In this document: piece by piece, positions 24,424 through 33,157 of the stretch
Numbering within the stretch: the first letter of the stretch is position 1
Layout: each line of letters begins with the position of its first letter
Assembly (NCBI RefSeq): GCF_003143515.1
Contig: NZ_CP029343.1
Location: forward strand, 124,001 to 188,000
Origin: Massilia oculi
Lineage (GTDB): Bacteria > Pseudomonadota > Gammaproteobacteria > Burkholderiales > Burkholderiaceae_D
Reading direction: 5' to 3'
Length of the DNA stretch: 64,000 nt
Notes under the pieces: model-generated
What the model was told of the DNA's origin: nothing
Database searches by the model: none
Seen by the model: only the letters and a program-made list of their open reading frames with translations
Program-made: the position numbers and the translations under genes

Positions 24424-25184
24424 CACGCTCGCGCCATATCGCCGGCGCGGGCACCCCGGCCGCGGCCTGGCGCCTCGCTCCGGAGCTGGCGACGGCGCCG
24501 TCCACTACCCTCGACCGGCTCGTGCCGCGCGGCACGCGGGTCGCGGTGGTCGCGCCGCATCCGGACGACGAGATCCTCGCCTGCGGCGCGCTGCTGTACA
24601 TGCTGGCGCGGCGGGGCGACGCCCCGCTGGTGGTGGCCGTCACCGATGGCGAAGCAAGCCATCCCGGCTCGACCGACTGGCCGCCGGCGCGCCTGCGCGC
24701 GCAGCGGATCCGGGAAACCGAGACCGCGCTCGCCTGCCTGGGCGTAGCGCGCCCGCGCATCGAGCGGCTCGGCATTCCCGACGGGGGCGTTACGGCGGCC
24801 GAGCCGATGCTGGCCGCCCGCCTGGCCGCGCTGCTGCGGCCGGGCGACCTCGTGATCACCACCTGGCGCCACGATGGCCATCCGGATCACGAGGCCACGG
24901 CGCGCGCCTGCGCCACGGCGGCGAACGGACGGCAAGCCCGCCTGCTCCAGGCGCCGGTGTGGGGCTGGCACTGGAGCGCGCCGGGCGATGGGGCGATGCC
25001 CTGGGGGCAGGCCAGCAAACTCACGCTGCCGCCCGATGCGCTGGCGCGCAAGCGCGCCGCGCTGGCCTGCTTCACCAGCCAGGTCGAGGGCGACGCCAGC
25101 ACCGGCGCCGCCCCGATCCTGCCTGCCTTCGCCATGGAGCGCGTGCTCCATCCCTTCGAACTGTTCTTCGACTGCCATGACTGA
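24411..25184 (+). CDS. PIG-L family deacetylase
   Basis: The product is 257 aa. The zinc site of PIG-L/LmbE enzymes is visible: PHPDDEILACGALL (His, Asp, Asp) and, downstream, TWRHDGHPDHEATARA (His pair). These enzymes remove N-acetyl groups from sugars such as GlcNAc-linked lipids or mycothiol precursors. The ATG overlaps the end of the upstream gene. The neighbours suggest a glycoconjugate or lipid-linked sugar as substrate. Confidence 0.9.
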   Translation: MDAVARSRHIAGAGTPAAAWRLAPELATAPSTTLDRLVPRGTRVAVVAPHPDDEILACGALLYMLARRGDAPLVVAVTDGEASHPGSTDWPPARLRAQRIRETETALACLGVARPRIERLGIPDGGVTAAEPMLAARLAALLRPGDLVITTWRHDGHPDHEATARACATAANGRQARLLQAPVWGWHWSAPGDGAMPWGQASKLTLPPDALARKRAALACFTSQVEGDASTGAAPILPAFAMERVLHPFELFFDCHD

Positions 25185-25187
25185 ACC

Positions 25188-25778
25188 ATGACTGACTCCC
25201 GCCTGCGTCACTTCGAGGCGCTTTACAGCGCCAGCGACGATCCATGGAACGTGCATGGCGCCTGGTACGAACGGCGCAAGCGCGCCATCCTTCTCGCCAG
25301 CCTCGCCAGGCCGCACTACCGCAATGTCTTCGAGCCCGGCTGCGGCAATGGCGCGTTGAGCGCCGCCCTCGCGCCGCGCTGCGAACGCCTGCTTGCCAGC
25401 GACGGCGCGGCCGCCGCGCTCGATGCGGCGCGCAAGAGTTTGCCGCCCGCCCTGGCCGACGCGGTACGCTTCGAGCAACGCACCCTGCCGAACGACTGGC
25501 CCGATGGCGAGACGTTCGACCTGATCGTCATCAGCGAACTGGCCTATTATTTTCCGCTACCCGAAGCCGCCGCGCTGCTGGCCCGCGCCGCCGCCAGCCT
25601 GGCGCCCGACGGTGAGTTGGCGATGTGCCATTACCTGCACGACTTCGACGACCGCGCCTGCGGCACGGAAGCGCTGCACCGGACCGCCGGCGATATGCCC
25701 GGCCTGCGGCGCAGCCTGGTGCATCGTGACCAGGATTTCGTGCTTGAGACCTGGACCGCCCATGGAGGCCGGCCATGA
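25188..25778 (+). CDS. NodS-like SAM-dependent methyltransferase
   Basis: The product is 196 aa. Motif I is FEPGCGNGALSAALA, the acidic residue of motif II lies in LLASDGAAAALDAA, and motif IV is FDLIVISELAYYFP. The opening (FEALYSASDDPWNVHGAWYE) matches the NodS family, which N-methylates amino sugars after deacetylation. This fits a two-step path with the PIG-L enzyme directly upstream (3-bp gap). It ends 4 bp inside the next gene. Confidence 0.85.
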   Translation: MTDSRLRHFEALYSASDDPWNVHGAWYERRKRAILLASLARPHYRNVFEPGCGNGALSAALAPRCERLLASDGAAAALDAARKSLPPALADAVRFEQRTLPNDWPDGETFDLIVISELAYYFPLPEAAALLARAAASLAPDGELAMCHYLHDFDDRACGTEALHRTAGDMPGLRRSLVHRDQDFVLETWTAHGGRP

Positions 25779-26494
25779 TCGGCGTCGCCATCCCGGCCCA
25801 TGACGAGGAAGCCTGCCTCGACGCCTGCCTGCACGCTCTGCTGCGCGCGGCGTGCCATCCGGCGCTGGCGGGAGAGGAAGTGCGGGTCTGTGTGGTGCTC
25901 GACGCCTGCAGCGACCGCTCGCTGGACGTCGTCGTCACGCATGAGGCGCTGTTCGAGGCGGCGGGCTGTCGCCTGGAGTCGCGCGAAATCTCGGCGCGCC
26001 AGGTCGGCGCCGCGCGCGCCGCCGGCGCCCGGCGCCTGCTGGAAAGCGGCGCGCGCTGGCTGGCATTCACCGATGCCGACACCTGCGTCGCGCCCGGCTG
26101 GCTGGCGGCGCAGATCGCGCTCGACGCCGATGTGGTGTGCGGATCGGTCGGCGTCGAGGACTGGACGGCGCATGGCGAGCAGGCCGCCGTGCTCTGCGAA
26201 CGATTCAGTGGTGACTACCAGGACCGCGACGGCCATCGCCACATCCACGGGGCGAACCTCGGCGTGAGCGCCGAGGCCTACCTGGCGGCGGGAGGATTCG
26301 CCTGCGTCGACTGCCACGAAGACGTGCTGCTGGTGCGCGCACTGGAAAGCATCGGGGCCCGTTTCGCCTGGAGCGCGCAGCCCAGGGTGGTCACCAGCGC
26401 CCGGATCGACGCGCGGGCGCGCGGCGGCTTCGGCGACACGCTGCGGGCACTGGCCGCCGGCCTGCTGCCCGCAACGCCGCGCCCCGGGTCCTAG
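25775..26494 (+). CDS. Glycosyltransferase family 2
   Basis: The product is 239 aa. The GT2 Rossmann start (IGVAIPAHDEEACLDACLHA) is followed by VVLDACSDRS and the DxD metal site in FTDADTCVAPGWL. HIHGANLGVSAEAYLAAGGF is the acceptor loop. It lacks membrane helices, so it is likely cytosolic or peripheral. As the last gene of the four-gene operon it probably adds a sugar to the same product. It ends one base from otsA, which converges on it. Confidence 0.9.
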   Translation: MIGVAIPAHDEEACLDACLHALLRAACHPALAGEEVRVCVVLDACSDRSLDVVVTHEALFEAAGCRLESREISARQVGAARAAGARRLLESGARWLAFTDADTCVAPGWLAAQIALDADVVCGSVGVEDWTAHGEQAAVLCERFSGDYQDRDGHRHIHGANLGVSAEAYLAAGGFACVDCHEDVLLVRALESIGARFAWSAQPRVVTSARIDARARGGFGDTLRALAAGLLPATPRPGS

Positions 26495-26495
26495 C

Positions 26496-28133
26496 CTACG
26501 CCAAGCCCCACTGGCCGGCACGCGCCGGATCCGGGCGCGCCGTACGGCGCGCCGCGACGCGCACGCCGTCGCCCAGCAGGCGGGCCGCCCAGCCGAACAC
26601 CGTGTTCTGGCCCACCACCCCGCGCATCGCGCGCATGCGCGTGGCCTGCTCCTGCGGCGGCATGTCCAGTGCGCGGCCGATGGCGCGGGCGATGCCGGCG
26701 ATGTCGCGCGGCTCGACCAGCAAGGCCTGCTCCAGCTCGGCCGCGGCGCCGGCCTGGCGGCTGAGCACCAGCGCACCGCGCAGGTCGTTACGCGCCGCCA
26801 CGAACTCCTTGGCCACCAGGTTCATTCCGTCGTGCAGGCTCGTGACCAGGCACACGTCGCTGGCGCGATAGCAGTCGGTGACGGTGGCCGCATTGGCGCT
26901 GGCGGCGTGCAGGACGACCGGCCGCCACGCGCCATTACCGAAGCGCTCGTTGATCCGCTCGGTGAGCGCCTTCACCTGGCGTGAGATTTCCTGATAGGCC
27001 GGCAAGGCGCCACGGCATGGCGCGCCGATCTGCAGCAAAGTCACCTGGCCCAGCAGTTCCGGGCGCTCCTCCAGCAGCAGCTCGAAGGCCTGCAGCCGCT
27101 CGGGAATGCCCTTGGTGTAATCCATGCGGTCGACACCGACCAGCAGGCGCACCCCTGGCGCAATGCCGAAGCGGCGCCGGACGTCGTCGCCCAGGCCGGG
27201 CGCAGGCGGATCCTGGCGGCCGGGCCAGGCGATCGAGATCGGATAGGCATCGATGTGAGCACTGCCCTCGACCCGAGCGCAGGCAGCGCGCGCCAGCCTG
27301 AAGTTGGCCGCGTCGGCCGGGGTCTGCAGGCCGACCACGGTGCTGGCCAGCAGGCCCGCCATTACCTGTTCGCGCCACGGCAGGCGTGCCAGGCGCTGCG
27401 GCGCCGGGAACGGGATGTGCCAGAACAGCACGATGACGGCCTCGGGCAGGCGCTCGCGCACCATCTGCGGCACCAGCGCCAGGTGGTAATCCTGCACCAG
27501 CACCACCGGACGCGCGGTCGCAGCTTCGGCCACGACGGCCTCGGCGAAGCGGCGGTTGACCTGCACATAATGGTCCCAGTCGGCGGCGCGGAAGCTCGGC
27601 TCGACGTCGGTGCGATGGCACAACGGCCACAGCCCCTCGTTGGACAGGCCGTCGTAATAGCCGGCCACTTCGTCCTCGTCCAGCCACAGGCGGCGCAGGC
27701 GGTAGGGAGCGTCCAGGTATTGCTTGCGCACGTGGTCGCGCTCGTCGCAGGTGGCGCGGTCGGCATCGCCGCTGCCGTGCGCGATCCAGCATCCGCCTTC
27801 CTGGGCCAGCACGGCTTCGAGCGCCGTGACCAGGCCGCCGGCGGGGCGCTGGGAGACGATGCCGTCGGGCGTATGGGAATGGATGCAGGGGGCGCGGTTC
27901 GAGACCACGATCAGGTCGTCGCCGCAGCCCAGCTGTTCGAGCAGGCGGGCCAGGTCGGCGCTGTCGCGCACGTCGGCCGGGGTGAGCAGGCTGGACGGCG
28001 TGTTGAGGTTGCGCTCGTGGCGGCGGCGCTCGCCGGGCAAGCCTTCAGGCAGCTTGCTTGGCAGATGAGTCGGTAGATGCGCTGGATTGCCGCGCACCCG
28101 CATGGTGGGGTGGGTTTGGTATCTCGCTGTCAT
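26496..28133 (-). CDS. otsA: Trehalose-6-phosphate synthase
   Basis: The product is 545 aa. OtsA joins UDP-glucose and glucose-6-phosphate to trehalose-6-phosphate in osmotic or desiccation protection. The GT20 landmarks are clear: LIVVSNRAPCIHSHTPDGIV, the HIPFPAPQRL active-site segment, VGVDRMDYTKGIPERLQAF, and SLHDGMNLVAKEFVAAR. No OtsB phosphatase is seen nearby. About 70 residues precede the conserved core; the start is uncertain and ATG 28103 is an alternative. Upstream lies a short AT-rich palindrome (TTAATATATTAA, 28143-28154) that may be part of the promoter. Confidence 0.92.
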   Translation of the reverse strand: MTARYQTHPTMRVRGNPAHLPTHLPSKLPEGLPGERRRHERNLNTPSSLLTPADVRDSADLARLLEQLGCGDDLIVVSNRAPCIHSHTPDGIVSQRPAGGLVTALEAVLAQEGGCWIAHGSGDADRATCDERDHVRKQYLDAPYRLRRLWLDEDEVAGYYDGLSNEGLWPLCHRTDVEPSFRAADWDHYVQVNRRFAEAVVAEAATARPVVLVQDYHLALVPQMVRERLPEAVIVLFWHIPFPAPQRLARLPWREQVMAGLLASTVVGLQTPADAANFRLARAACARVEGSAHIDAYPISIAWPGRQDPPAPGLGDDVRRRFGIAPGVRLLVGVDRMDYTKGIPERLQAFELLLEERPELLGQVTLLQIGAPCRGALPAYQEISRQVKALTERINERFGNGAWRPVVLHAASANAATVTDCYRASDVCLVTSLHDGMNLVAKEFVAARNDLRGALVLSRQAGAAAELEQALLVEPRDIAGIARAIGRALDMPPQEQATRMRAMRGVVGQNTVFGWAARLLGDGVRVAARRTARPDPARAGQWGLA

Positions 28134-28227
28134 GCAAACAGCTTAATATATTAACGTTCTACCCTACCGTGCGCCAGCGTACTCAAACTGACAATTTCCA
28201 TGATAGCAACTCTCAGCCCGCGATGAT

Positions 28228-29157
28228 TCAAAGCCCGATGAAATGATCCAGCAGCAGCGCCGCGAACAGCAGCGCCAGGTACATGATCGACCAGGCGAAG
28301 GATTTGCGCGCGATCTGGTCGCTGTAGCGCTTGTGGACCAGCCAGCCGTAGCGCAGGAATACGGCGTTCAGCGCGCAGGCGGCCACCAGGTACACGACCC
28401 CGCTCATGCCCACCACCCACGGCAGCGCGGTGCCGGCCGCCAGCGCCAGGCTGTAGCGCCACACCTGCAGGCCGGTGTGCGCCATGCCGTGCGTGACAGG
28501 CAGCATCGGCAGGCCGGAGCGGGCGTAGTCGTCGCGCCGATACATGGCCAGCGCCCAGAAATGTGGCGGCGTCCACAAGAAAATGATCAGGACCAGCAGC
28601 CAGGCCTCCATCGGCACCGCATTGGCGACCGCGGCCCAGCCCAGCGCCGGCGGCATGGCGCCGGCGAAGCCGCCGATCACGATGTTTTGCGGGGTGTTCG
28701 GCTTGAGCAGCAGCGTATAGATGAAGGCATAGCCGGCGAAGGTGGCCAGGGTCAGCCACATCGTCAGCGGATTGACCCGGGTGTACAGCAGCGCGGCGCC
28801 GGCGGCGCCCAGCACCAGCGAAAAGATGACGGTTTGCAGCGCGCTCAGGCTGCCGCTGGCGGTCGCGCGGCGGGCGGTGCGCGCCATGCGGGCATCGATC
28901 CGCGCCTCGAGCAGGCAGTTGACGGCGAACGCGGCGCCGGCCAGCAGCCAGATGCCGGCGCCGCTGGACAGCAGCACGCCCCAGCCCGGGAAGCCGTCGC
29001 TGGCCAGCAGGCTGCCGATGACGGCGCAGAACACGGTCAGCATCGTGACGCGCGGCTTGGTCAGCGCCCAGTACTGCGAGCAGTAGCGGGCCAGGCCGGC
29101 AACGGCGCCGTCGCCCGGTGCCGCCGTTTCTAAATCTACAACTTTGACGTTCGACAT
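28228..29157 (-). CDS. ctaB: Protoheme IX farnesyltransferase (heme O synthase)
   Basis: The product is 309 aa with about eight transmembrane helices. UbiA-type motifs: [20 protein letters not shown] (first aspartate-rich site) and [20 protein letters not shown] (second site). It attaches a farnesyl group to heme B to make heme O for cytochrome oxidase. The nearby SCO1 and PCuAC genes (copper delivery to the same enzyme) support this job. The symbol cyoE is also used. The oxidase subunits are not in the window. Confidence 0.93.
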   Translation of the reverse strand: MSNVKVVDLETAAPGDGAVAGLARYCSQYWALTKPRVTMLTVFCAVIGSLLASDGFPGWGVLLSSGAGIWLLAGAAFAVNCLLEARIDARMARTARRATASGSLSALQTVIFSLVLGAAGAALLYTRVNPLTMWLTLATFAGYAFIYTLLLKPNTPQNIVIGGFAGAMPPALGWAAVANAVPMEAWLLVLIIFLWTPPHFWALAMYRRDDYARSGLPMLPVTHGMAHTGLQVWRYSLALAAGTALPWVVGMSGVVYLVAACALNAVFLRYGWLVHKRYSDQIARKSFAWSIMYLALLFAALLLDHFIGL

Positions 29158-29281
29158 GATCGCTCGACCGCGGTGCGAAGATGGCGGTCCTTACCCAAAA
29201 CCCGACATCCTAGAGGAAATCGCGGTGCAGACAAACGGGCAAAATGTCCCAGTTGCCGTCCATGCTATGGAATCCGGGCTG

Positions 29282-29968
29282 TCAACTCACTTCTTCGGGC
29301 GCCACCGCGGGCGCACGCACGACGTCAGGCACGCGTTTTGCCGGTATCTGATGCACAAAAACCACATGCTGGACCATCCATAGCGCGACATAGGCCAGCA
29401 GCTCGCACAATTCCTCGAACATCTGGGCACTGGGAAGGACGCTATCGAGATGACAGGACATATGGCCCTCGGCGCAGGTCGACCCCATTGCCGCCGCCAG
29501 CAGCACCATCAGGACCATCCAGGGAATGCGCCGGGCGAAGGCGGCCCGCAGCGGCCCGTCGATCCGGTAATACACCGCACCCAGCACCAGGGCCGCCAGC
29601 AGCACGGCGGCGCCGGACCGGACCAGCGGCGGGAACCAGGGCGCCATCGCGGCCAGGGTATCGGTCGCGCTAGCCGGGTCGGGCAACCATGCCCTGCCCC
29701 AGCTGAGCTCACGCCCCGCCAGCAGCAGCCAGACCGGCGCGACCCACAGCGCCAGCATGGCCACGCGCGCCGGCCGGGTGCGCATATACATCAGCAGCGC
29801 CAGGATGCAGCCGCTGCACAGCACCAGCACCTGCAGGCTTTCCAGCAGGCCGCCCTCGCGCGCCCAGGCCGCGGGCAACACCAGGCTGGCCGGATAGCAG
29901 GCCGCCAGCGCCGCCAACAGCGCCCATTCGCCACGGCCGGCGGGCAACCATGAAGGACTTGTTCGCAT
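29282..29968 (-). CDS. Hypothetical multi-pass membrane protein
   Basis: The product is 228 aa with six or seven hydrophobic segments. Short loops include AGRELSWGRAWLPDPASATD (conserved-looking E-L-S-W) and STCAEGHMSCHLDSVLPSAQ, with two cysteines and a pair of histidines before a last helix. The sequence MFEELCELLAYVALWMVQHV fits an integral membrane enzyme or sensor. No family is named. It lies upstream of heme O synthase in the same direction, with a 124-bp gap. Confidence 0.65.
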   Translation of the reverse strand: MRTSPSWLPAGRGEWALLAALAACYPASLVLPAAWAREGGLLESLQVLVLCSGCILALLMYMRTRPARVAMLALWVAPVWLLLAGRELSWGRAWLPDPASATDTLAAMAPWFPPLVRSGAAVLLAALVLGAVYYRIDGPLRAAFARRIPWMVLMVLLAAAMGSTCAEGHMSCHLDSVLPSAQMFEELCELLAYVALWMVQHVVFVHQIPAKRVPDVVRAPAVAPEEVS

Positions 29969-30125
29969 ATCCGCTCCATTCGCATGAAGCCGCGGCTTCC
30001 CCTGTCGGGAAACCTGTCGGCAATCCCGCGATTGTAAGGAGCGGACCCGCGCGCACGATTGGTTTTACAGAAAACCGCCACCAATAATTGTTGTTTTCAA
30101 GTCAACCACCGCACGCGGCGCCTCG

Positions 30126-30611
30126 TCAGTGGCCGGCGTGGGCCGGCCTGGCGGCGCTGTTCAGGGCCTTCACCGGCGCCTGGATCTCGACCTGCTCGCG
30201 CTTGCCGTCCTTGCCTTCGAATACCAGGGTGAACGGCACGGTATCGCCCTCCTTCACCTGGGCTTTCAGGTTCATCATCATGATGTGATAGCCGCCCGGC
30301 TTGAGCTCGACGGTTTTGCCGGCAGGCAGGTCGACGGACTGCACCTGGCGCATGCGCATCACGTCGCCCTGCATCGCCATCTCGTGCACTTCGACCGTCG
30401 GGGTCAGCGGCGAGCTGGCCGACACGAACTTGCTGTCCCTGGCGGCTTGCAGCTGCATGAAGGCGCCGGTCGCCTTCTGTTGCGGTACGGTGGCGCGCAC
30501 CCAGGCGTCCTTGACGCTGACGTTGGCCTGGGCCTGGGCCGGGGTGGCAACGGCAGTGGCGACGGCGACCAGCATGGCGGCGGCGGCGGCGGTGCGGATG
30601 AAGTGGTTCAT
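30126..30611 (-). CDS. Periplasmic copper chaperone PCu(A)C
   Basis: The product is 161 aa from ATG 30611 with AAGGAG upstream. A signal peptide (cleavage near TPAQAQA) is followed by the PCu(A)C fold. The copper ligands are in VEVHEMAMQGDVMRMRQV (H and three Met) and in KPGGYHIMMMNLK (H-x-M). These proteins pass Cu(I) to the CuA site of cytochrome oxidase. The SCO1 gene sits directly upstream in the same operon. A His-rich C-terminus (PAHAGH) may add a metal site. Confidence 0.92.
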   Translation of the reverse strand: MNHFIRTAAAAAMLVAVATAVATPAQAQANVSVKDAWVRATVPQQKATGAFMQLQAARDSKFVSASSPLTPTVEVHEMAMQGDVMRMRQVQSVDLPAGKTVELKPGGYHIMMMNLKAQVKEGDTVPFTLVFEGKDGKREQVEIQAPVKALNSAARPAHAGH

Positions 30612-30645
30612 GGTGTTCTCCTTGATTGATCTGAATGGGGATGAC

Positions 30646-31260
30646 TCAGGCGGCATGCAGCAGCTTGCGCACGTCGGCAGCGTACTCGATCGCCGACTGG
30701 CTGTGCGACAGTTTCAGGCGCAGCTTGCCCCTGGTGTCGTAGGCATAGGTGACCGAGGTGTGGTCGATGGTGTAGGAATCGCCGGTCGGCACCTTCTGGT
30801 AGATGATCTTGAACTCCTTCGCGGTTTCGGCCAGGCGTTCCGGGTCGCCATACAGGGCGAGGAAGGTCGGATCGAAGGCGGCCGTGTAGGCATTCAGGAC
30901 CTCGGGCGTGTCGCGCTCCGGGTCGACGCTGACGAACAGCACCTGCAGGCGGTCGCCATCCGGTCCGAGCAGGGTCTTGACCTCGGCCGCGCGCGCCAGC
31001 GCGGTCGGGCACACGTCCGGGCATTGGGTGAAGCCGAAGAACACCAGCACGACCTTGTCCTTGAAGTCGGCCAGCGTGCGTTCCTGTCCGGTCGGATCCT
31101 TGAGACGGAAATCGCGGCCGAAATCGGCGCCCGTGATGTCGGTGCCGTTGAAGCTGACCGAACTGCCCATGCTGCAACCGGCAAGCAGCCCCAGCGCAAC
31201 GGTCGCGCCGGACAGCACGAAGGCGCGCCGCGAGATGCTGGTTGAAACTCGTTGATTCAT
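30646..31260 (-). CDS. SCO1/SenC copper-delivery protein
   Basis: The product is 204 aa from ATG 31260. The N-terminus has RRAFVLSG and a lipobox (LLAGC), giving a lipid-anchored thioredoxin-fold domain. The copper site is visible as FTQCPDVCPTAL (CxxxC) and the distal His in TIDHTSVTYAYD. SCO proteins help load copper in cytochrome c oxidase. It is followed by the PCu(A)C gene and preceded by a DUF2946 gene in the same direction. Confidence 0.93.
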   Translation of the reverse strand: MNQRVSTSISRRAFVLSGATVALGLLAGCSMGSSVSFNGTDITGADFGRDFRLKDPTGQERTLADFKDKVVLVFFGFTQCPDVCPTALARAAEVKTLLGPDGDRLQVLFVSVDPERDTPEVLNAYTAAFDPTFLALYGDPERLAETAKEFKIIYQKVPTGDSYTIDHTSVTYAYDTRGKLRLKLSHSQSAIEYAADVRKLLHAA

Positions 31261-31374
31261 CTTGCTACTCCTGACTCTTCTGGATAAGCGCGCGGCGTGC
31301 AGGCGCAACCCCGACGGGCCACGCCGCGCTGCGCGCATGAGGACTGCGCCGGCCTTGCCGCCGGCGGGACAACG

Positions 31375-31731
31375 TCAGGTGTGTGCGGGCGGCCCGCGCG
31401 GCGGCAACGGCGCACCGGCCGTGGCGGCGACATGGAAGGCGGCGGGTGCGTGCACCACGGCAGTTGCCGGCTGTGGCGGCGGGATGCACGGCGCTGCCGG
31501 CAGCGGCGGCGCGGCGGCGGGCAGGCACAGCGGGCAATCGAGGGTATGCCCCTTGGCCTGCACGGTGGCGCCGTCGCCGTCGACGAGGACGACCTTGACG
31601 CCGCCCTCGGAACACACCAGCGCCATGGCGACCGGCTGCACCATGGGTGCGGCACTGGCGGCGCCCAGGGTGAGGACGAACCAGGCCAGGACCAGACGGA
31701 CCAGCATCGACGATGTGCGCAGGATGTGCAT
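31375..31731 (-). CDS. DUF2946 family protein
   Basis: The product is 118 aa with an N-terminal hydrophobic helix (VRLVLAWFVLTLGAASAAPM) and the DUF2946 core: ALVCSEGGVKVVLVDGDGAT, then HTLDCPLCLPAAA with a CxxC-like pair. The proline- and alanine-rich tail is low in complexity. Members often sit by copper genes, as here next to SCO1 and PCu(A)C, and may bind copper in the periplasm; the exact role is unknown. Confidence 0.8.
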   Translation of the reverse strand: MHILRTSSMLVRLVLAWFVLTLGAASAAPMVQPVAMALVCSEGGVKVVLVDGDGATVQAKGHTLDCPLCLPAAAPPLPAAPCIPPPQPATAVVHAPAAFHVAATAGAPLPPRGPPAHT

Positions 31732-31823
31732 GACCTGTGATTATTGGTGATGACTTCCACATCCGTCAACGCCAAATGCTGCATCCAAAAGCGCTTCCAT
31801 TGTGTAGATCATGAGGCATGCGC

Positions 31824-31852
31824 TTGACAGGTATTGACGTGCCGGATATCTT
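31824..31852 (+). promoter_or_regulatory. Promoter candidate for the discoidin / di-heme gene
   Basis: TTGACA (31824-31829), a 17-bp spacer and TATCTT (31847-31852) read towards the gene at 32063. This leaves a 5' leader of about 200 bases that holds a CCGATT / AATCGG stem and no recognised riboswitch. It lies in the 331-bp gap between divergent genes, which holds no other gene. Confidence 0.45.
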
Positions 31853-32062
31853 AACGTTAAAAAGTTGCCTTATAGCAATTTACCCTTGGTCTCTAGGGGG
31901 AGGTACCATAACTCGGCCCGGGAAGCACCGATTGATTCTGGCGGGGTTGGAATCGGTCAGTGGTTCGCGAGGCACGCGGAAAGAGCACGGCCTGCGCGGT
32001 GCGGACGGCGGTTGCCGCCGGCGCAGGTTTTCCATCGCAAATTGATAACCAAGGAGTATCAA

Positions 32063-33109
32063 ATGAACTTACTGCCTCGCGGGCAGTCCTCAGGCCGCTA
32101 CCGCATGCCCGGCCTGACGCTCGCGCTCACGATGTTGCTTGCCGGCTGCGGCGGTGGCGGAGATGGCGAATCGCCCATGTCCTCCATGCAAAGCGCCAGC
32201 AAGAGCCTGTTCAGGGCCTTTTCGGCGGCAGCCGAGGGGCCGGAAATGCCCCTTACCCCGAAGGGCGCCACCGCCACCTCGCGCGAGCGGGACGATCTCG
32301 ACGCCAGATTCGCCATCGATGGCGACCGCAACACGCGCTGGGGCAGCAAGTTCACGAATGACGAAGATTTCGTGCTCGAGTTCGCGGAAAGCGTGGTGAT
32401 CACCCGGGTCCGCATCGACTGGGAAAACGCGCACGCGCGCAAGTACGAACTGCAGGTCTCCGAGGACGGCGACAGCTGGACCACGATCAAGACCGTGACC
32501 GACAGCCAGGGTGGCGTCGAGGACCTGAAAGGCTTCGCCGGCGAGGGCCGCTACCTGCGCGTGAAAGGCGTCGAGCGCGCCGGGCAGTATGGCTATTCGA
32601 TCCTCGAGATCCAGGCCTTCACCGGCACCCCATCCGACCCCGACGCGCCGACCGAACCCTCTCCCGAGATCCCGGTCGACCTGAGCAAGCCGGGCGTGCC
32701 GGTCAAGCCGGCTGGCGCGACCTCGTCGCGACCCGAGAACGGCGGCATGAGCGCCTCGATGGCGATCGACGGCAAGCCGAACACCCGCTGGGCCAGCCAC
32801 CAGGAGGATGGCAATGGCGGCTGGATCCAGTTCGACTTCGCCGGCCCGACCCCTATCGGCTACATCAAGCTGAACTGGGAGAATTCCTATGCGAAGCAGT
32901 ACAAGCTGCAGACCTCGAACGACAACGTCAACTGGACCGACCTGCGCATCGTCGACAAGGGCCAGGGCGGCATCGAGGAATTCTTCAACCTCAATATCGT
33001 CGCCAAGCACGTCCGCCTGCAGGGCCTGATGCGCGCGACGCAGTATGGCTATTCGCTGTGGGAAGTCGAGTTCAAGACGCCGGGCAGCGACAACACCATC
33101 CCCGAGTAG
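32063..33109 (+). CDS. Two-domain discoidin (F5/8 type C) lipoprotein, N-terminal part of a split gene
   Basis: The product is 348 aa from ATG 32063 with AAGGAG upstream. The signal ends in a lipobox (LLAGC) followed by GGGGDG. Two F5/8 type C (discoidin) domains follow (residues about 65-190 and 215-345), each with the start pattern A-T-x-S-R and the RFAIDGDRNTRWGSK / SMAIDGKPNTRWASH motif, and WEN-x-Y-A-K-x-Y-x-L strands. They bind carbohydrate or a surface ligand. The frame ends in TAG (33107-33109), yet the same frame stays open to 35281, so this looks like half of a larger protein. Confidence 0.8.
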   Translation: MNLLPRGQSSGRYRMPGLTLALTMLLAGCGGGGDGESPMSSMQSASKSLFRAFSAAAEGPEMPLTPKGATATSRERDDLDARFAIDGDRNTRWGSKFTNDEDFVLEFAESVVITRVRIDWENAHARKYELQVSEDGDSWTTIKTVTDSQGGVEDLKGFAGEGRYLRVKGVERAGQYGYSILEIQAFTGTPSDPDAPTEPSPEIPVDLSKPGVPVKPAGATSSRPENGGMSASMAIDGKPNTRWASHQEDGNGGWIQFDFAGPTPIGYIKLNWENSYAKQYKLQTSNDNVNWTDLRIVDKGQGGIEEFFNLNIVAKHVRLQGLMRATQYGYSLWEVEFKTPGSDNTIPE

Positions 33110-33157
33110 CCGACCTCGGCCCAGGCATTCCCGGCCAACGGCAATGGCTGGACCCCG

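Noticed and set aside
31853..32062. Riboswitch in the long leader of the discoidin gene
   Set aside because: Only a simple stem is visible and no known riboswitch consensus can be matched.
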